A stretch of 64,000 nucleotides of DNA from Thalassospira xiamenensis M-5 = DSM 17429 (GCF_000300235.2 NZ_CP004388.1:849501-913500), one strand, 5' to 3'. Counted from the first letter of the stretch, positions 18,201 to 25,576 are shown. Translations and numbers: made by a program. The notes: a model not told the origin generated them from the sequence alone.

Positions 18201-18738
18201 AGAATCCATTCGCGTGCTTGATAACAGCGACGTTCCCGGGGTATCCAGTGAATTGGAAACCCAGCGCCGTCACCTGCGTGCGCGCGCGCTCCTCGATACC
18301 GACCGCGGGGCCGAAGCCATGGCATCGCTTGAAGGTGATCTGTCCAAGGATGCCGAGCTTTTGCGTGTCGAATATTACCGGGATACCCGCGACTATCTCT
18401 CTGCTGCTGAAACCTTCCAGCGCCTTGTGGGTGAGGATCAGGGCAATGTCATTGAGAATTTTGGTGACGAACGTGCCCGCTATGTCCTGAATTGGGCGGT
18501 CAATCTGGCGATGGGCGGGCAGGAACGCACGCTTAATATGTTGAAGCGGCGCTATGGAATTGTTATGGCGCAAAGTCCGTATGCCGAAGCCTTCAGCCTG
18601 ATCACCTCCAGTCCGTCTCAGGGCTTGATCGACTATCGCACGTTGGCCAACAAGGTTGATGAAGTCGAGAGTTTCCAAGGATTTCTGGGCAATTATCGTG
18701 ATCAGTTGGAAAAGTCACAGCTTAGTGCTATAAACTAA
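15229..18738 (+). CDS. Giant exported protein with AMIN-like N-terminus and TPR-like repeats
   Basis: The 1169-residue protein begins two bases after the motB-like stop. It has a signal peptide (MLLVVARFLLAAVIVVASLA) cleaved near ALAQA. Three similar beta-rich segments follow (near residues 35-120, 185-280 and 370-460), of the kind RIVLQWNKP and LVVRFDQPL, divided by Pro/Ala-rich linkers. From about 620 to the end it is helical with TPR-like repeats (ARLELAQYYLANGL, YDEAARLLEDERL, EFEQAIATWDEVAE). The function is unknown. Position suggests a periplasmic factor of the stator or rod. AMIN-like is my reading of the beta segments. Confidence 0.75.
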   Translation: MLLVVARFLLAAVIVVASLAVLPVTGMRPALAQAADPVIIRSGAHSGYGRIVLQWNKPVNYTAEIIGDQLVVRFDQPLVASMRGVLGPVSDYVSDGFFDPDGRTVAFVLRDDFEARVFNVGTNVVLDILDKPALAPAPVQSASPAPTPPRPAPNPQGEVASEPFPTPQTRPDTASSPVVVTPVATAPELEIRVGRHPTFYRLVFDWPTRTDYVLNGDQGNQILAFTSPARIDATGVTRRLPEGVTLRQSATDPLSVEIATNPPRALRHFRSGNKVVVDLMGVQGDPADSSASRAAAPPTTAARRTPSPSPAPAAPAAPEVPSQTTGETPGVAEAAGGSPSSPVNDPIARGLAEQPDIPISPDAVAPARESIGNLAVTVAQDATKLTLGFPFNRPGGAAIWSRAGFLWMVFDVRANLDLDAVRQNAAQIIGVIEQIDSPYATVLRMTIPDGVGLYSTPSENGDWDVTLQQGSMQPIERLGPSIELDNQTRARLVVPLINISPTIPIEDPEVGDSLRVVPTREMGYGIETALRYPDFEVLPSVQGVVVAPVNESVQVTNRDDGKAVVVTAADGLNISPEGARLLASATGVRARAGDGREGLIFELDDWRRGGLDNYNTAIHQLRRDLAESGDEHRNKARLELAQYYLANGLGPEADAVASTMEDDDPLIAQKLQFRALKAAIKFLDREYDEAARLLEDERLRAIPEMQLWRAVTFAARGRPNDGARDLLESVHILDNYPPELLSRLGPLAAEQALIVGNPDAGMDLIEKMLVTKGINPSKIKDVEYLKGIFEEEAGEFEQAIATWDEVAEGSNRKARAHAIFDRTELLMRLERLTLDDAIEQLEKLRFAWRGDGFEMALLRRLGELQIKNKQYREGLNTLRQAAIFFPNSPSATEVTDLMHNTFESIYLGDEINNISAIKAVALYDEFRELTPAGEKGDELIRRLADRMVDVELFDRAETLLEHQVDFRLTGTEKARVGARLALVYLLDNKPEESIRVLDNSDVPGVSSELETQRRHLRARALLDTDRGAEAMASLEGDLSKDAELLRVEYYRDTRDYLSAAETFQRLVGEDQGNVIENFGDERARYVLNWAVNLAMGGQERTLNMLKRRYGIVMAQSPYAEAFSLITSSPSQGLIDYRTLANKVDEVESFQGFLGNYRDQLEKSQLSAIN

Positions 18739-18824
18739 TAGTGATATTAATGTTTTGATTGGCTTTCTGTGTCTGTAAGGTTCGGAAGTCGGGTCTTGTC
18801 CTATTTGGTGGAAGCAGTGCTGTG

Positions 18825-20144
18825 ATGGATCGTGCACTCAAAATGGTCTATTACGATGACGCGAAGGTTGAGCGTGATATTTTCGCGCAGCTTTCGCTTG
18901 CGCTGAGGCATTTTCGCGGCGTTGGTATGCCGCGCGACGAGGGTGCCACCCGCAAAATTCTTGATCAGATTCACCGTCAAAGCCGTGCCTTTGCTGCCAT
19001 TTGCTATGGCTTCATGCGTTCCAAGGGAATCGGTGTGGCCGAGGATCAGGGCGAAGGCGAACAGTGGTACCGCGAAGCGGCATACTGGTTCCGCGAAGAG
19101 GCACTGGGTGGTGAAGGTATTTCAGCCAACAATCTTGGTTATCTTTATGCCAAGGGGCTTGGGGTTCCTGAAAACCCGGAAACAGCTGCCGAATGGTTTG
19201 AACAGGCTTCGGAAAACGGTTCGATTGCTGCCCTTTATAACCTTGGGGTCTGCTACCTAAATGGATGGGGGGTTGATCAGAGTGACGAGATGGCGGTTGA
19301 ATATCTCCACCGCGCGAGCGAGCAGAATGATCCCTCCGCGGCAAGTGTTCTGGCCTATCTCTATCTTGAAGGACGCGGGGTAAGACGCGATCCGTCGAAA
19401 TCGTTTGAATATAACCTGCGCGCGGCACGTGCCGGCAGCGTAGAGGCGGCATCAGCACTTGGTTATGCGCTTGGCGTCGGGCTGGGTGCGGAACGCAATA
19501 TTGCCGAAAGCATCAGCTGGTTTGAAATGGCGGCGAACGAGGGCGATACCTATGCTCAGGCCAATCTGGCTATGTATTTCTGTCATTCGTCGGATCTGAA
19601 GCTGTTTAATCGTGGCTGGACCATGTTGATGAATGCTTGTGATCAGGGCGATATTTCTGCCAAATACCAGATGACGCAGATATTGATCTTTGGCGTCGCC
19701 CATCGTGAGCCGGATTATGCTGCGGCACTTGATCTTGCCATGGACCTTGCTGAACTTAGCCATCCGGGCGGTTATCACCTGATCGGTGTGATGTATGAAC
19801 ATGGTCTTGGTGTGCCGGTTGATATGGCCCGTTCGGCAAGCTGGTATGAACGTGCCGCACGTAAAGGCTCGGCTAACGGGCAGGCGGCTTTGGGGCGGCT
19901 TTATGCGATTGGCAGTGGTGTCGATCAGGACAACATCATGGCTTATTACTGGCTGCGGATGTCAGCACCCTCGGCCGGAAGCCAGGCTTACCGTGAAATG
20001 GAAGCGGTGCGTGCACGCATGAATGAACGTGAACGCCAGCAGGCGGACCGCTACGTTGCGGATAACCCTGCACCGCGCAGTGGCAGCTTTGGTCTTAAGC
20101 CACTTGAAAAGAACGTCTTCAAGACGGGTAAGCGCTCTGCCTGA
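18825..20144 (+). CDS. Sel1-repeat protein
   Basis: The 439-residue protein is built almost wholly of Sel1-like TPR repeats, each about 36 residues. Examples are ANNLGYLYAKGLGVPENPET, then AALYNLGVCYLNGWGVDQS and QAALGRLYAIGSGVDQDN. There is no signal peptide or membrane helix, so it is probably a cytoplasmic scaffold. I use the ATG at 18825. One at 18843 is possible, and an upstream TTG at 18759 looks too far. It ends the motB-TPR run. The terminator hairpin 25 nt downstream is interrupted by an IS. Confidence 0.85.
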   Translation: MDRALKMVYYDDAKVERDIFAQLSLALRHFRGVGMPRDEGATRKILDQIHRQSRAFAAICYGFMRSKGIGVAEDQGEGEQWYREAAYWFREEALGGEGISANNLGYLYAKGLGVPENPETAAEWFEQASENGSIAALYNLGVCYLNGWGVDQSDEMAVEYLHRASEQNDPSAASVLAYLYLEGRGVRRDPSKSFEYNLRAARAGSVEAASALGYALGVGLGAERNIAESISWFEMAANEGDTYAQANLAMYFCHSSDLKLFNRGWTMLMNACDQGDISAKYQMTQILIFGVAHREPDYAAALDLAMDLAELSHPGGYHLIGVMYEHGLGVPVDMARSASWYERAARKGSANGQAALGRLYAIGSGVDQDNIMAYYWLRMSAPSAGSQAYREMEAVRARMNERERQQADRYVADNPAPRSGSFGLKPLEKNVFKTGKRSA

Positions 20145-20168
20145 CGCAGGTCCAAGTCATAATCAAAA

Positions 20169-20193
20169 AGCCGCCTGCTTCTGCAAGGCGGCT
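20169..20193. repeat. Left copy of 25-bp hairpin duplicated by IS insertion
   Basis: AGCCGCC at 20169 pairs with GGCGGCT ending at 20193. The identical 25 bases recur at 21700-21724. On its left it keeps the A-run (a T-run for minus-strand transcription). The plus-strand T-run that would complete the Sel1 gene terminator has been displaced by the IS and replaced with CAGACTG. Confidence 0.85.
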
Positions 20194-20205
20194 CAGACTG
20201 CTGAC

Positions 20206-20233
20206 AAAGTCCTCGCCATTGGCGGGGACTTTT
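20206..20233 (+). terminator. IS-internal left-end hairpin terminator
   Basis: A 12-base stem (AAAGTCCTCGCC with GGCGGGGACTTT, one G-T pair) and 3-base loop ends in TTTT. It lies just before the transposase ATG at 20247 and would block transcription entering from the Sel1 gene. Confidence 0.6.
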
Positions 20234-20246
20234 GATTCAATGGGGA

Positions 20247-21615
20247 ATGCTTAAGAAACCCAGCCCACATCAAACCGAACTTGAGATGGTGACACTCGAC
20301 AGTTTGGTCCCCAGCGATCATTTGCTTCGTAAGATCGATGCCGTGATCGATTTCAGTTTTATCCATGCGCGCGTGGCCGATTTGTACTGCGCGAACAATG
20401 GCCGTCCCGCCCTTGATCCGGTGATGATGTTTAAGGCGCTGTTCATTGGCTATCTGTTTGGCGTGCGCTCGGAGCGCCAGCTTGTGCGCGAGATTGAGGT
20501 CAATGTCGCCTATCGCTGGTTTTTGCAACTCAAGCTGACCGACAAGGTCTTTGATGCCTCGACCCTGTCGCAGAACCGGCGGCGTCGATATCATGATGCC
20601 AGTGTTGCGCAGGATATTTTTGACGAGATCGTCGAGCAGGCGATCAGGCACGGGCTGGTGGATGGTAAGGTTCTCTATACCGACAGCACGCATTTGAAGG
20701 CCGATGCCAACAAGAACAAATGGGACCGCGAAGTGGTTGCCAAATCGCGCGCGGCCTATTGGGATGATCTGGATCTGGCGATTGAGGAAGACCGGGCGGC
20801 TCATGCGAAAAAGCCGCTCAAAGCCAAGGAACGCCAGCCGGTTGAGAAAAGAAACCAAGATCAGCCGAACCGATCCCGACAGCGGATATATGGTACGCGA
20901 CGGCAAGCCCAAGGGCTTTTTCTATCTCGATCACCGCACGGTCGATGGCAAGCTTGGGATCATTACCGACAGTTACGCCACCCCGGCCAATCTGCATGAC
21001 AGCATTCCCTATCTCGACCGTCTTGACCGACAAAGGCAGCGTTTTGACCTTGATGTTATCGCCGTCGGACTGGATGCGGGCTATGCGACCGCCGCGATTG
21101 CCAAAGGCCTTGAAGATCGTGACATCCTTGGCGTGACGGGCTATCGCCGCCCGAACCTTCGGGAAGGCTACATCCCCAAACGCAAATACGTTTATGACCC
21201 TGAACGTGATGCTTATCGCTGCCCCGAAGGTCAGCTTCTGTCTTATGCGACAACCGACCGAAATGGATACCGCCATTATCACAGCGACCCGGAAAAATGC
21301 CGCACCTGTCCTGTGCTGGCTTCCTGTACCGCCAATGCCCACCACCGAAAAACTGTCACGCGCCATGTCTGGCAAGACGCCAGAGACCGGGCTGACGCCT
21401 ATCGTCTGACAGAGTGGGGTAAGCGGGTTTACAAGCGCCGAAAAGAGACGGTCGAACGCTCTTTTGCAGATGCCAAACAGCTTCACGGTCATCGATATGC
21501 AAGGTTCCGGGGACTGATCAATGTCAAATGCCAATGTCTGCTGGCCGCCGCCGCCCAAAATATCAAGAAAATAGCCCTGGCTTTGGGCCCCAAGGGGCCA
21601 ATCGCCGAGGGATAA
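20247..21615 (+). pseudogene. IS1182-like transposase, frameshifted
   Basis: The first frame starts MLKKPSPHQTELEMVTLDSL and includes the N-terminal domain typical of the family (ALDPVMMFKALFIGYLFGVR) and the first catalytic Asp in VLYTDSTHLKADANKNK. Homology jumps by +1 near 20847-20852, at GAGAAAAGAAACC. The second frame continues KISRTDPDSGYMVRDGKPKG, carries a second Asp in VGLDAGYAT, a CRTCPVLASC cysteine motif, and the Glu region TVERSFADAKQLHGHRYAR. One extra A in the A4 run would explain it. Programmed frameshifting or a sequencing error are alternatives. Confidence 0.8.
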
Positions 21616-21660
21616 TCCCCTCGGCACACTCAAGCCGGCTTTCAAAAACCTCTAAAAGAA

Positions 21661-21687
21661 AAACCCCGCCAAAATATGACGGGGTTT
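21661..21687. terminator. IS-internal right-end bidirectional hairpin
   Basis: AAACCCCG pairs with CGGGGTTT across 11 bases. On the minus strand it is followed by TTCTTTT. It can end transposase mRNA and also stop fliP-operon transcripts from entering the element. A further GCCGAGGG/CCCTCGGC hairpin at 21604-21625 overlaps the transposase stop. Confidence 0.55.
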
Positions 21688-21699
21688 GTCAGCGGTCTG

Positions 21700-21724
21700 A
21701 GCCGCCTGCTTCTGCAAGGCGGCT
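21700..21724. repeat. Right copy of duplicated 25-bp hairpin
   Basis: Identical to 20169-20193. On its right it keeps the TTTTATTTT run, so it works as a terminator only for plus-strand transcription leaving the IS. For fliP transcription (minus) the downstream T-run is gone. Confidence 0.85.
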
Positions 21725-21752
21725 TTTATTTTGTTGTTCTCGTAAATGCTGG

Positions 21753-22577
21753 CTACCCGCCGAAACTTTCGACCAGTGACCCCGATATCAGATACCATCC
21801 ATCGACCATCACAAAGAATATCAGCTTGAAGGGTAACGAGATGATGACCGGCGGCAGCATCATCATACCCATCGACATCAGGATACTGGCAACCACCATG
21901 TCGATGATCAGGAACGGGATAAACAGCAGGAAGCCGATTTCAAACGCACGGCGCAGTTCACTGATCATGAAAGCCGGGATCAGAGCCCGCAACGGAATGG
22001 TTTCTGGTCCGGTGACTTCGACATTTGCAAGATTGACGAACAGTTCAAGGTCGCGGTCGCGGACCTGCGTCATCATGAAGTCATGAACCGGTCGCACCGA
22101 TCTTTCCATGCCTTCAAATTCGTCGATATCGCCGTTGATCATCGGTTGCAGGCCTTCGTCCCAGACCCGCTCCATCGTTGGCATCATGATGAATAACGTC
22201 AGAAACAGCGCCAGACTCACCATGACCTGATTGGGCGGCGATTGCTGAATGCCAAGGGCAGTACGCAGCAGGCTGAGAACCACCACGATCCGGGTAAAGG
22301 ATGTCACCATCATCAGGATAGCGGGTGCAAGGCTAAGCACCGTGAGCAGACCGATAAGCTGGATCATCCGGCCAGACGACGTTACACCCGGACCATCCCC
22401 AAGGTCGAAATTGAATGTCTGCGCGTGAACGGTATCACCACCAAATCCGATGGCAATCAATGGCACCAGCGACCAGATCGCGATCAGAACCAGCCAGCGC
22501 GGCACGTAACCGTTACGCGCTTGATGCTTCTGTTTGGTTCGATCCTGTCGGGAATGCGAAATGAGCGCGATGGTCAT
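21753..22577 (-). CDS. fliP: Flagellar export gate protein FliP
   Basis: FliP is a core subunit of the type III export gate. The 274-residue protein has an N-terminal signal/membrane helix. Conserved segments include APAILMMVTSFTRIVVVLSL, then RTALGIQQSPPNQVMVSLAL, and IPAFMISELRRAFEIGFLLF. The last is MSMGMMMLPPVIISLPFKLI. Its ATG overlaps the fliO stop (ATGA). The operon's terminator hairpin is disrupted by the IS 30 nt downstream. Confidence 0.97.
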   Translation of the reverse strand: MTIALISHSRQDRTKQKHQARNGYVPRWLVLIAIWSLVPLIAIGFGGDTVHAQTFNFDLGDGPGVTSSGRMIQLIGLLTVLSLAPAILMMVTSFTRIVVVLSLLRTALGIQQSPPNQVMVSLALFLTLFIMMPTMERVWDEGLQPMINGDIDEFEGMERSVRPVHDFMMTQVRDRDLELFVNLANVEVTGPETIPLRALIPAFMISELRRAFEIGFLLFIPFLIIDMVVASILMSMGMMMLPPVIISLPFKLIFFVMVDGWYLISGSLVESFGG

Positions 22578-22951
22578 GCGGGTTGTTTCCCGTTGGTCTT
22601 TGTCGGCGGGGTATCGATTGGTGATGCATCCGGCAGGCCGTCGTCACTGTGAATGCGGATATCGTCGCTGAGAACTTCGGAAAAATGGGTGCCGATATTG
22701 CGTTCGATCACGCAATCGCCGGACGGCCCCAGCAGTAACAGATGTTCCGTGTCGTCGCGTTTAAAAAGAACCAGACGTCTTTTTGTATCAACAGGAACGA
22801 CTTCCACGATGGAAAGTCGGCGTTCCTTGCTGCGGCGGTTGATGTTGCGCGCACCGGGGATAAAACGCCGTGCCACCAGCGCCAAAACCCCGATCATGCC
22901 CAGCACAAAAACCAGAGCAGCCACAAATCGGAAATAAGCGCTAAATTCCAT
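22574..22951 (-). CDS. fliO: Flagellar biosynthesis protein FliO
   Basis: This 125-residue protein has one N-terminal membrane helix (residues about 9-28, FVAALVFVLGMIGVLALVAR) and a small cytoplasmic domain with RRLSIVEVVPVDTKRRLVLF and LLLLGPSGDCVIE, typical of FliO. It assists FliP assembly in the membrane. AAGG precedes the ATG at 22951. It overlaps fliP by four bases, so the pair is translationally coupled. A disordered Pro/Thr tail ends it. Confidence 0.88.
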   Translation of the reverse strand: MEFSAYFRFVAALVFVLGMIGVLALVARRFIPGARNINRRSKERRLSIVEVVPVDTKRRLVLFKRDDTEHLLLLGPSGDCVIERNIGTHFSEVLSDDIRIHSDDGLPDASPIDTPPTKTNGKQPA

Positions 22952-23100
22952 CAGGTTACCTTCCCCGCGACGAACCTGTTGCATAGCCCGATTCAGTCAA
23001 CCGGAACCTGTTCTGTTTACCGTGCACGGCCCCGGCAGGCAAGTCACCATGCAGTTCCGCGATCAGATGGCAAGTTACGGAACGGCGGGACTTGTGTTGC

Positions 23101-23439
23101 TTAGCGGGTGGTGCGGGCAGCATTGGCATAGGCATTGGTTGCCTGTGCATTGTTGCTAAGACCGCGCAACTGGCGTTGCAGTTCGGAATACTCCTTGTGC
23201 ATTGTGGTTTCCAGACGCGCGAGATCGTCGGTTAGTGCCGCCAGAAGTGGGGCGACTTCGCGACGCTGGTCGCTGCTCATGGCACGGGCCTGAACGCAAA
23301 GATCGGAAATCTTGGTTTCGAGTGTATTGAGTTCGACCACTTTGCCGTCATCAACAAATCGTTGGCTGGCAGTGATCAGAGACAATACCCGTTTGAGATC
23401 TTTCTTGAACTGGTCGGGTTTGAATTGTTCAGGGCTCAT
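23101..23439 (-). CDS. Small coiled-coil protein of the fliO-fliP operon
   Basis: The 112-residue protein starts MSPEQFKPDQFKKDLKRVLS and is predicted nearly all helical, with ELNTLETKISDLCVQARAMS and LARLETTMHKEYSELQRQLR. It has no signal or membrane helix. Its start overlaps the end of flhX by 11 nt. I do not recognise the family. Size and helix pattern resemble small export chaperones or FlgN-like proteins, and the neighbourhood suggests an export role. The function is unknown. Confidence 0.65.
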   Translation of the reverse strand: MSPEQFKPDQFKKDLKRVLSLITASQRFVDDGKVVELNTLETKISDLCVQARAMSSDQRREVAPLLAALTDDLARLETTMHKEYSELQRQLRGLSNNAQATNAYANAARTTR

Positions 23440-23857
23440 TTGGATCTTCCCGGTTGAGATCTGCAAAACTGGTTGCCGACACCTGATCGATATTCGATGT
23501 TGTCGACCGCTTCTTGGCCGGATCACCGTAAATCCGGTTGATACGGTATATGTAGTTCAGAATTTCGGCGACAGCGGCAAACGCTTCGAGCGGAATTTCG
23601 CTGTCGACGTCGACGGCCATCAAAATTTCGGCAAGATCGCTGTCTTTTCGGACTTTGATCCCGTTAGCAAAAGCCAGTTGCAAGATTTGTTCCGCAACAC
23701 TGCCTTCGCCCTTTGCGCTTAATATCGGGGCGTTATCCCGGCCATGCGCATAGCGTAACGCCACAGCTTTCTGATCGCCGGAACCGGGCGCGGCAAGATT
23801 TTCCGTGCCAATTTCGCGCGGATCGGTGATGTCGACCTTGGGTCGGTTACCAGTCAT
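23429..23857 (-). CDS. FlhB C-terminal-like export switch protein (FlhX type)
   Basis: The 142-residue soluble protein aligns to the post-cleavage part of FlhB. AVALRYAHGRDNAPILSAKG matches FlhB AVALKYDINAMEAPMCVAKG, and IPLEAFAAVAEILNYIYRIN matches IPPEHYKAVAEIISFVFRQR. It has no NPTH autocleavage motif and no membrane helices. Such stand-alone proteins can partly replace the FlhB C-terminal domain. The true flhB is 3.4 kb away on the other strand. The ATG at 23857 is used. One at 23875 is possible. Confidence 0.88.
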   Translation of the reverse strand: MTGNRPKVDITDPREIGTENLAAPGSGDQKAVALRYAHGRDNAPILSAKGEGSVAEQILQLAFANGIKVRKDSDLAEILMAVDVDSEIPLEAFAAVAEILNYIYRINRIYGDPAKKRSTTSNIDQVSATSFADLNREDPNEP

Positions 23858-24132
23858 TCTTGCCCATCTCGCCAAAATCCAGCGTCTTGATTGACTCTTA
23901 TTACCTTAGCAAGCCTCGACCATAGCTTGAAGATGGTCAACAAAACGTTGCGCCGATGGTCAGCAGGGTAAATGTCGTTGAGGAGGGGCGGTAATGTAAA
24001 GCACGCATTAGGGGGGCTTGTATGCAGAGGGTCAATATCCCGGCTACCTGCCAGGAGGATGACGATAGTGCCTGTCGTATGTCGGTGGTCTTGCTTCCCC
24101 GGCTCTTGCCGGTAGATCGCGCGACCGGAAAA

Positions 24133-24411
24133 TCAGTCTTTACCGTCGTCTTTGTCAGCGTCAGGACTGTTTTTCATATTGTCGGCAACCGCATTGGCCA
24201 CCTGGCCCAACTGATGCACAAGATCCGCACTTGCCGAAGCCGAGCGGTTTTCTTCCTGAATGCGATCATAAAGTTCGCGACGCAGGACCTGCACATTTTC
24301 GGGAAAGGTGAAGCCCAGCTTCACGGTTTTGCCGCGAACCTCAACGACGGTAACTTCGATGTTGTCGTCAATAACAACGGAGTCGCCAACTTTTCGCGTG
24401 AGATAGAGCAT
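24133..24411 (-). CDS. csrA: Carbon storage regulator CsrA, with extended tail
   Basis: CsrA is an RNA-binding translational regulator, often controlling flagellin or flagellar mRNAs. The product starts MLYLTRKVGDSVVIDDNIEV and contains the beta-strand core with VRGKTVKLGFTFP and VLRRELYDRIQEEN. At 92 residues it is about 30 longer than the usual 60-65. The extra tail is Ser/Ala/Asp-rich. The ATG at 24411 matches the universal CsrA start. The 275-nt stretch between it and flhX shows no gene. Confidence 0.93.
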   Translation of the reverse strand: MLYLTRKVGDSVVIDDNIEVTVVEVRGKTVKLGFTFPENVQVLRRELYDRIQEENRSASASADLVHQLGQVANAVADNMKNSPDADKDDGKD

Positions 24412-24545
24412 GAAATGTCCCGGTTTCGATAGATGGCGAAAGAAGTTCACCAGACGCGACACAATATGCCCGCTTTGTTCGCCGCGGTCCAGTGCCACCA
24501 ATCATAGCTAAGCCTGACATTGTAATTTAACGATTTTCCGACATT

Positions 24546-24561
24546 TGGCACGGTATATGCA
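24546..24561 (+). promoter_or_regulatory. Sigma-54 type promoter for flgB-flgC-fliE
   Basis: TGGCACGGTATATGCA has a perfect -24 block and correct 12-nt phase. One -12 base differs. The start would be near 24572, giving a leader of about 124 nt before flgB. A downstream GCGGCAAAAAAAAACGCC (24586-24603) has the CGGCA core seen at the other flagellar promoters. Confidence 0.72.
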
Positions 24562-24695
24562 AAGTAGGTTTCAGCATTGGGCCGGGCGGCAAAAAAAAAC
24601 GCCTTTCTCATAATCTCGGTCTCGATCCGGGCCGTGCGTTAACTTCGGCTTTACCGGACCGCCCAATACTGGGGGCGCGATAATAGGAGCAGGCA

Positions 24696-25094
24696 ATGGA
24701 TATCGGCAAACTCAGCATGTTCGCCAATCTGAAAGAAAAGATGGATTGGCTGACACAGCGTCAGGAAGTCATCGCGCAGAATATTGCCAACTCCGATACG
24801 CCGAATTATCGCCCTGACGACCTTAAAAAATTCGACCCGAAAACCGTTGGTCGCGACCGTCAATTCATTCTGGCGATGCAGGCAACCACACCGGGTCACA
24901 GCCAGGGGCTGCACAAACCGCAGAACTTCAAGGACGAGGAAGTGCGTAAGAACTATGAAGTGGCACCTGGCAAAAACGCCGTGATCCTTGAAGAACAGAT
25001 GGTCAAGATGAACGAAAATCAGGTCGATTATCAGACCATGACCAAACTTTATGCCAAACACAAAACAATGATGATTTCGGCTTTGGGGCGTTAA
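24696..25094 (+). CDS. flgB: Flagellar proximal rod protein FlgB
   Basis: The 132-residue protein has RQEVIAQNIANSDTPNYRPD, the rod N-terminal signature, and a C-terminal helix with NQVDYQTMTKLYAKHKTMMI. Length and layout fit FlgB. AGGAGCAGGC precedes the ATG. It begins the flgB-flgC-fliE operon behind a sigma-54-type element. Confidence 0.95.
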   Translation: MDIGKLSMFANLKEKMDWLTQRQEVIAQNIANSDTPNYRPDDLKKFDPKTVGRDRQFILAMQATTPGHSQGLHKPQNFKDEEVRKNYEVAPGKNAVILEEQMVKMNENQVDYQTMTKLYAKHKTMMISALGR

Positions 25095-25121
25095 TTGGCA
25101 GCGTTGAAGGAATAAGCGATC

Positions 25122-25529
25122 ATGGAACTTTACAAAGCTTTTAAAATTTCCGCTGCCGGCATGCGCGCACAGGGTACCCGCCTTCGTATCGCTGCTGAAA
25201 ACGTTGCCAACGCCGACAGTCTGCCGACTGCACAGGGGCAGGACCCGTACCGCCGCAAGCTGCTGACTTTCAAGAATGTCATGGATCGCGAAGTTGGCGT
25301 CGAACTGGTCAAGGTCAATAAAGTCATGACGGACAAGTCCGATTTTGGTATGAAATACGAACCAAGCCATCCGGCCGCCAACGATCAGGGCTATGTGCAG
25401 ACCCCGAATGTTGAAACACTGGTCGAAATGATGGATTTGCGCGAAGCACAGAGAAGCTATGAAGCCAACCTCAATGTGATACAGTCTTCGCGTAGCATGT
25501 TGCTCAAGACCCTTGATATTCTGCAGTAG
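25122..25529 (+). CDS. flgC: Flagellar proximal rod protein FlgC
   Basis: The 135-residue protein starts MELYKAFKISAAGMRAQGTR with RIAAENVANADSLPTAQGQD, the rod motif. It ends with TLVEMMDLREAQRSYEANLN and a final helix, all typical of FlgC. It lies 27 nt after flgB and 47 nt before fliE in one operon. Confidence 0.96.
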   Translation: MELYKAFKISAAGMRAQGTRLRIAAENVANADSLPTAQGQDPYRRKLLTFKNVMDREVGVELVKVNKVMTDKSDFGMKYEPSHPAANDQGYVQTPNVETLVEMMDLREAQRSYEANLNVIQSSRSMLLKTLDILQ

Positions 25530-25576
25530 TTTAAAAAATATCTGGTCTGCAAACGCCGCTTTAAGGATACGAACCG

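Larger units (their letters stand above)
20194..21699 (+). mobile_element. IS1182-family-like insertion sequence, about 1.5 kb
   Basis: The element is bounded by CAGACTGCTGACAAA on the left and the complement of CAGACCGCTGACAAA on the right, one mismatch in 15. It encodes one DDE transposase, now frameshifted. A 25-bp direct repeat flanks it. IS1182-family elements are known for variable and sometimes long target duplications. Hairpins inside both ends (20206-20233 and 21661-21687) would stop read-through. It splits the terminator between the Sel1 gene and fliP, so the flagellar genes themselves are intact. Confidence 0.88.

Noticed and set aside
18759-18824. Upstream extension of the Sel1 protein from TTG
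   Set aside because: It begins 20 nt after the previous stop without a ribosome site and adds residues unlike the repeats.
23035-23055. Weak -24/-12-like pattern upstream of fliO (TGGTGACTTGCCTGC)
   Set aside because: The phase is right but most consensus bases are missing, and the genes upstream overlap as an operon.
23918-23935. Possible sigma-54 site on the minus strand upstream of flhX (TGGTCGAGGCTTGCT)
   Set aside because: The GG-to-GC phase is one base too short, which sigma-54 does not tolerate well.
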